DNA of 64,000 bases from Bactrocera neohumeralis (taxonomy: Eukaryota > Arthropoda > Insecta > Diptera > Tephritidae). The translations under genes were made by a program, and so were the position numbers. The DNA is taken from contig NC_065922.1 in assembly GCF_024586455.1 (NCBI RefSeq), forward strand, positions 36,142,089-36,206,088, read 5' to 3'. The stretch's first letter is position 1; every line of letters begins with the position of its first letter. This document shows positions 58,635-64,000 of the stretch, one piece after another. The notes below the pieces were generated by a model. That model saw nothing but the letters and a program-made list of their open reading frames with translations, had not been told where the DNA came from and did not search any database.

Positions 58635-59826
58635 CATTAAAATTATGGAGGGAGGGGACTTCTCAAACCTGCTGAATGACAGTGAAAGCATAACACCGGG
58701 AGATGGTGAATCCGATTCCGCAATCGATGACGATGGAGCGGACATTTCATTGCCCGACCATGAGAAAATTTTATTAGCAATTACCCGTCTAAAGAACAAC
58801 ATAGCGGCGAGGACCGATGGATTGCCGGCCGAACTATTCAAACACGGCGGCGAAGAACTGATAAGGAGCATGCATCAGCTTCTTTGTAGAATATGGTTGG
58901 ACAAATGCATGTCCGACGATTGGAATTTAAGTGTGCTCTGTCCAATCCACTAAATGGGGCACCTCACAATCTACCCTAAATATCGTGGAATAAGCCTCCT
59001 CATCATCGCTTTTAAGGTTCTATCGCACGTACTGTTACCAACTGATAGAACTTTAACAATGCGACTTGAGGCCTGAAAAATCAACAACAAAAAGAATCGA
59101 CGCACACCACCTCCTCGCCGATTTCAAAGATGCTTTTGACAGCACGAAAGAGAGCTGCCTTTAAGCCGCTATGTCTAAATTTGGTATCCCCGCAAAATTA
59201 CTGTGGAAACTGACGTTGAAAAAATCTCCGTTAGGATCGGGAAGGACCTCTCCGAGCCGGTCGATGCCAAACAAGGTTTCAGACAAGGTGACTCCCTATC
59301 ATGCGAATTATTCAGTTTACTGATGGAGAAAATAATTCGAGCTAAAGTGCTGAATAGAGAATATACAATCATTGTCCTCAACAATCGTGCCGTTAGTTTT
59401 GCTTTTTCCAAACAGGATAAGGAAACGAAGCAAATGGGTGTGGTAGTGAACGAGGGCAAGACGAAATATCTCCTGTCATCAAACAAAAACAAACAGTGGT
59501 CGCGCTCGCGACTTGGCTCCCACGTCACTGTTGACAGTCATAACTTCGAAGTCGTGGATAATTTCGTCTATCTTGGTACCAGCATTAGCACCAACAACAA
59601 CATCAACCCCGAAATCCAACGCATAATAATTCCCCCCGCGGGTAAAGTTAGAGGAAGAAGAAGACCTCCTCTCCGTTGGAAATACCAAGTGGAGAAGATT
59701 CCAAGTGTAGACAGGACTTGGAATCTCCAATTGGCACCAAACAGCGAAAAAGAAGAACTTCTAGCGCGCTGTTTTTAACTCGGCTATAACCGCGTAAGCG
59801 GTGTCTGCGCCAATAAAGAAGAAGAC
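58635..59826 (+). pseudogene. RTE-like LINE, reverse-transcriptase pseudogene
   Basis: Begins GGDFSNLLNDSESITPGDGE and continues ITRLKNNIAARTDGLPAELF, HGGEELIRSMHQLLCRIW and DDWNLSVLCPIH, then stop. Shifted frames follow with YRGISLL and, near 59110, ADFKDAFDSTKE, which holds the first catalytic Asp of the RT. From 59203 it reads VRIGKDLSEPVDAKQGFRQG and DSLSCELFSLLMEKIIRA. The YADD segment that should follow is deleted near 59370, and VVVNEGKTKYLLSS continues. A second large deletion near 59625 removes the following domain; GRRRPPLRWKYQVEK and the 3' tail ACTCGGCTATAACCGCGTAA end the copy. Confidence 0.88.
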
Positions 59827-59906
59827 CTGGTTTGCAAGATGTTTGATTTAACAAGAGAACCAGCGTTCTTAGTTGTCCAAGTGAGATCACTGTTAGGATC
59901 GACCTC

Positions 59907-59931
59907 TTAACCTAACCTAATCTAATCTAAC
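59907..59931. repeat. short TAACC/TAATC microsatellite
   Basis: TTAACCTAACCTAATCTAAT then CTAAC. Short runs like this often end fly retrotransposons. Confidence 0.6.
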
Positions 59932-61946
59932 ATCTTTCAACCAAACCAAACTTATGAAATCTTTACAAGCCAACAACTTTGAAATGTAGAATGTAAAATC
60001 TTTCAAAGTAAAGACAAATTTGATATAATGCAAAATGCATCACTCACACTATTCACAAAAAATGGTGCGATTGATAGACAATTTTCAAAATCTTTTAGAT
60101 GATACGTAAAGCCTTGCGACAATATTCTTGTCGAAAATTGTCCACTTGTCAAATTCAAAAAATCTATCTCTGTTTTGTTAATATATCCACTGTACAAATA
60201 TTTGAGAATAACCTACGAAAATTTTAAGCATCTGCCAAATAGTTTAAAGGCGTCTTCGAAACACTGATTTTAACACCGGTGAGCCAAAGTTCTATTAAAC
60301 GGCTAGACTTAAAATTTTCAGGCGACTTTCTTAGAAATATTTGTCAGATATTGATGGAAGGAATACAATTTTGACAATACCATAATTTCAATTTCTTGAT
60401 ACTCTTATATATGGACACAACCCCCTAAGAGATATAAGTTCTAATATCCCATAAATTGATAACAGACTTTCTCAGAACTAATTTGGACATTTATTACAAT
60501 TTGTAAATCGTCCCTTTTCATGGCTTTAAAACATTGACTATCACTGCTCTAAGGAATGTTTATGAACCACAGCGTATATACCTATCTCCAACAGCAGACA
60601 TTAGAACGATCTGCTTAAAACAATCTATGCGGAATACAATGTGTAAAATTAAGTAAAATTAAATAACAGTACTAATCATAGTAAAACCATAACTACAAGT
60701 ATATTTAATATCATATTTAAATAGGAAAGCTTAACACCGATGCTGCTCTGAACCATTTTTAATACGTGCAACCAGCTAGAGTCCACATTGTACTAGCTCT
60801 ACGACTCGTTTCCCAAGATAAACTTAAATGAAATTTTTAATTGGAACAATCTAAAGCAACGAATCCGCGTTTTATCAGATGAAAATCGTCTCAGGCTTAA
60901 GATGACCCAATGGAACACTAATAATGATACACGCAACTTAGGATCGTCAATATTTCTGGTAGATAATTCTATTTATGTATGCTGGAAATGCTGGAAAACC
61001 GGGTGTTAATACGGATACAGTTAAATTATGTTGCCCGACATAACATTCTTATAACAAAACTATTATACATATAAAAAATTGTTGAACTTACTTTGTCGCC
61101 TATCATTTTCAAAACCTATATGCCTTTACACAGTACCAACCGGCCTACAGTGTAATGAAGACTTTACTGAAACCACCTACAATAAAAGACAAGCCTCCGT
61201 GCAATTACTGCGAAAGCAAAATAGCTAAGTGGGCAAGTAGTTATGGAATTATGCAAGCCAAGCTTCGAGCGTCTGTTTACAAATAAAAATCGAGGCATAG
61301 AAAAGCGATGGCAATTCAAAAGGAGAAAAAATCTAGAAAAGAAATGCATTGGAACAAAAGCGCCTATTAATAGACAACAAAGTCAACTAACAAAGAAAAC
61401 GAAAGCGAAAATACAAGCAAAACGAAAAGTAGAATGCAAATCGGTATATCTAAATAAAGAGTTCGAGCGCAGAATGTGAGAAAATTTTACTTGTTAATTC
61501 AATTAGCAGTCAAGAAATAAAATTAGGAGCAAAAAGGTTAGACAAAACTGAGCGCTGAAAGTAAAGGGTTTCGCAAGCATGCGCTTTGAAAGCTACGCTG
61601 TGAAACCTCGGTCAAACAATGTGCCGAAACACGCACAGAAACGAATCAGAACGGCAGCAAAGACCTACTACTTATTCCGGGCACATCAATTAGATTAACT
61701 TTGAGATGGAAAAATTGAAAATGTGACAAAAGACAAAAGACAAAATAATTAAAATTACTTTTCAATAATTTGTGGAGTAAAACTAAATTCAGTGGAAATT
61801 ATTTGCTGTCGCTAGTGATTTCAAAATTTCAAATTAGACAGTCTGAGGCCAAGTGTGTTTATGTGTAGAAAAAGCCAGTAACAAAGGGTCTAATATAAGG
61901 AGCGTGGCACGTTAAAGTAAGTGTGGATTAAACCAACTCTTGTTGT
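59932..61946. other. intergenic region between divergent genes
   Basis: No exon or transposon recognised. 60230-60430 has MITE-like phrasing (AGGCGACTTTCTTAGAAA). 61140-61480 is A-rich with an unsupported plus-strand frame. Confidence 0.4.
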
Positions 61947-61980
61947 TATATAAAAGTATTCATTTACCTGTCTATCAACT
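61947..61980 (+). promoter_or_regulatory. possible TATA box and initiator of the right-hand gene
   Basis: TATATAAAAG at 61947-61956 lies 30 bp before TCAACT, whose A is at 61977, the spacing expected for a TATA/initiator core promoter. This would give a 22-nt leader. A competing reading is that CATTTACCTGTCTATCAACTACAG, in two parts CATTTACCTGTC and TATCAACTACAG (ending 61984), is a splice acceptor for an upstream leader exon. Confidence 0.45.
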
Positions 61981-61998
61981 ACAGTTCAAATTGCCAAC

Positions 61999-62047
61999 AT
62001 GGATTTCAAAAATTTGTGCCAGAACATCGACGTTAGCAGCCTACGAG
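61999..62047 (+). CDS. unrecognised gene, exon 1
   Basis: ATG 61999 in a good insect start context (CCAACATGG). It reads MDFKNLCQNIDVSSLR plus one base, then donor G|GTATGT at 62048. The exon is 49 nt, ends in phase 1, and joins in frame to 62316. It is divergent from Neuroglian, 4.66 kb away. I do not recognise the protein. The start is chosen because the short exon, donor, 268 bp intron and acceptor give one continuous frame into the long exon. Confidence 0.75.
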
Positions 62048-62315
62048 GTATGTATAGTTGTGAATTAGTTGTGAAACGTGGCATGTTGCATGCATTCTGG
62101 GCTGCATTTCTCAACGCGCTTGTGGGTCGAGCTTAGCATTCAATGCCAACCACTGAAAATCGATATTTCAATGCAATTTTTTCGCAAACGTCAGCCATTT
62201 GTTGCGATTCCTCCTACACGCGTGCCCACTCAGCCCCAACCGCTGCCACTTAATCACAAATCCGTCAATTAATTTATTTAGCCACACATCAATTCTCTTT
62301 CACATTGCGTTTCAG
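62048..62315 (+). other. intron of the right-hand gene
   Basis: GTATGT donor and TTGCGTTTCAG acceptor, 268 bp. Open frames inside it (62078-62272) are not conserved in style with the exon. Confidence 0.75.
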
Positions 62316-64000
62316 CACGAATTCCCTCATTGCCCGCAATGCCAGCAATGCCACAAATTAAGTTGCCAAAGTCATTACCGAAATTGCGCTCACGTCGCAT
62401 ATTTGGACGCTCGCGTGAGGATCTCAGTCGCAACAAAGGTTCGACGAAGGAGCAACAACGTCAACAGTCCATACGGCAGCAGCCGACACAGCCGCCTATA
62501 CCGCCTGCTGATTTTATAAATCACTCACCGCGTCACATATCGACCGTTTCATCGCTGATGCATCAGCAACAGCAGCAGCAGCGTGGCGATTCGCAACGTG
62601 GCACCTACCGAAGTGCCTGTAGCGTGGACGATGACTACCCGTCACCACGGCAATTTCAAACGGCAGGTCGTATATCGCGGCCCATAAGTCCAATACATAC
62701 GTCTGGAAATGACGGCGAGAGTGAGCATGTTGAACCGACTGTTGCCAAGCTGTCGCTAGCGGAAAAGTTGCAGAAAGGTTATAAGGACATCAGCGAATTC
62801 CGCCTGAGTCACATCTTTGCGAAGAAGACGGTGGTGCGTAAGGACGTCATACTGGTGGATCAGTATGTGGAGCGTTACAATGAGGAACGTGAACGTGAGC
62901 AGGCCGAGCAAGAACGCCGTGATCGTAAGATTGCCGATAATTATCGTTTTAACTTCAAACTTTCGCGACAGGACACAGATAATAGCAAACGTAGCGTTAG
63001 CTCCGAAGAGTCACATAAGCAGGTCGGACAACAGACGTGCCAAAAACATACCTGACCAAAGTGAAGATGAGAGTGGCATGGAGGCTACGCCACCACCACG
63101 CAAACCAGGCATCGCTTCGACACGTTTCGCCAGGGTGCGTAATCCACCGCTGGAGCAGTATATAACTGATGAGAGTAATAACGAGTTGGACGAGGACGAT
63201 GAGGTACCTGCACCGATAGTAGTAAAGCAGAAATCAAAGATTGTACAAAGTTCACCAGAAAGCATGTCCAAAGGAGCAGTGAATAGAAACGCGCTCTCCA
63301 AATTGCGTAATATGAGTCAAAGCAGCGAGGAAACTCCAGAGAAAATAGGTGAGCGAAAACGACGGCGTGCACCTTTATCACCACAGCAGTCCGAGGAGAA
63401 GCAGGAAGCGCCAGCCGCAACAGTGAACGACAATAATCCGCTTAGCGTCATTAAACAGAATATCAAACGTTTTTCGAAATCAATAAGGCGCGCGCAAGAA
63501 CCCGAACCGAACGCAACGAACGCAAATACAGCCGAAGACACGGATGGCGACGGCACGCCTAAGAAAGAGACAAAACAAGTCAGTCGCACTGAAAAATTGG
63601 CAGCTCGTTTACGCAAATTCGCTTCGCATGAAGCCTCTACAGAAAATCTGGATGAGGGGACACCAAAGAAAACTGAAGAACAACGTTCACCCATACGCAC
63701 TGTCATAACCAATAAATTGCAAAATTGGAAGAAGAGCTTTAAGCGTAGACCAACTGAAAGCGAGGCGCAAACTGGTGATGAAACTTCCCCCGAACGTAAC
63801 GCTGAGAAAGGAGAGAAACGCACGGACAATCTAATGAAGAAGCTACGTAATATACGCCAACAAAAGCGTGCACATTCCACAGATGATCTGGATGGCACTG
63901 AAGAGGATGAGGCACACAATACGCCCACAGGCACGACAAAAGATGTTAACGCACGTAAGACGGTCAACTTTGAAAAGCGTTTTGAACAGGCACGTCAACG
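62316..64000 (+). CDS. unrecognised basic, low-complexity protein, exon 2 (partial)
   Basis: Continues from exon 1 as ARIPSLPAMPAMPQIKLPKS then LPKLRSRRIFGRSREDLSRN. Next come a Gln/Pro-rich part with a six-Gln run (near 62570), LSLAEKLQKGYKDISEFRLS and HIFAKKTVVRKDVILVDQYV, then a charged helix ERYNEEREREQAEQERRDRK. At about 63020 the frame shifts: the upstream frame ends at TGA 63053, while the next frame from 63021 (RSDNRRAKNIPDQSEDESGM) is open for 326 codons to the window end. The later part is rich in Lys, Arg, Ser, Thr and Glu, with repeated pieces (SHEASTENLDEGT, RAHSTDDLDGTEE; KLAARLRKF, LMKKLRNIR). No signal peptide, membrane segment or enzyme motif. It is possibly a cytoskeletal or scaffold phosphoprotein; this is a guess from composition only. 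The shift may be a sequencing or assembly error. Confidence 0.8.

Noticed and set aside
59907..59931. TAACC repeats as telomere-like sequence
   Set aside because: Too short, and flies lack simple telomerase repeats. Such runs are common as retrotransposon tails.
62199..62519. 106-codon plus-strand frame overlapping the right-hand gene
   Set aside because: It runs through the intron and the acceptor and is in a different frame from the well-supported exon.
63011..63967. Long minus-strand frames (up to 216 codons) opposite the right-hand gene
   Set aside because: They mirror the Lys/Glu/Ser-rich coding strand, giving Phe/Ser/Leu-rich shadows without motifs.
1..64000. CRISPR arrays, tRNA or rRNA genes, LTR retrotransposons and viral insertions
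   Set aside because: I looked for regular spacer arrays, cloverleaf-type genes, paired long terminal repeats and viral domains and recognised none. Very diverged or partial examples could be missed by eye.

Overview
The window looks like genomic DNA from a higher fly (Brachycera), most likely a tephritid fruit fly. It is AT-rich, full of ATGTATGTACATA-type microsatellites, and packed with decayed mariner, Tc1, RTE-like, R1-like and I/LOA-like transposons. Its only recognisable host gene is closest, as far as I can recall, to fly Neuroglian. Species and chromosome cannot be read from the sequence, and no bacterial or viral genes were seen.

Host genes. Two short minus-strand exons that are easy to miss belong together. 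A signal-peptide exon (57338-57263, ending in a consensus GTAAGT donor) joins in phase, across a 7.85 kb intron, to an exon (49408-49279) with a TTTTCCAG acceptor. The second exon carries the start of an Ig domain that closely resembles the Neuroglian N-terminus. I found no third exon, so most of positions 1-49278 is probably the next Neuroglian intron. At the right edge a second gene runs divergently on the plus strand: exon 61999-62047, a 268 bp intron, then a long exon from 62316 past the window end. It encodes an unrecognised basic, low-complexity, phosphoprotein-like product and has an apparent one-base frameshift at about 63020. The 4.7 kb between the two start codons should hold the Neuroglian 5' region and the promoter of the right-hand gene (TATA-like box at 61947).

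Left part (1-10 kb): a diverged tandem array built on GTTGCCACCTG (about 820-2215), a fold-back repeat (3631-4121), and a nested block (4322-6899) in which an IR/DR-type Tc1 element (4674-6310) interrupts a dispersed repeat here called repeat A. 10-25 kb: an RTE leader fragment, an internally deleted mariner, a full copy of repeat A, a 455 bp MITE with perfect terminal repeats (18721-19175), a Tc1 fragment and an RNase H-type LINE remnant (23048-24123). 25-40 kb: non-LTR remnants, RTE head and tail pieces, a Tc3-like deletion derivative, a nearly complete mariner (32557-33808), and MITEs flanked by TTAA (37670-38170, 39808-40510). 41-49 kb: an R1-like remnant inside repeat A, a Tc3-like remnant, an irritans-type mariner (46903-48182) and very A-rich DNA next to Neuroglian exon 2. 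49-60 kb: Neuroglian intron 1 with a second RNase H-type LINE copy and a mariner-interrupted RTE, then a small MITE (58270-58472) and an RTE reverse-transcriptase pseudogene (58635-59826).

Every transposon coding region seen is broken by stops, frameshifts, deletions or loss of catalytic residues, so nothing here looks able to move on its own. I did not find a convincing new molecular system. The most useful results are the hidden Neuroglian exons, the unrecognised divergent gene, and the TTAA-flanked MITE group with no visible autonomous partner.
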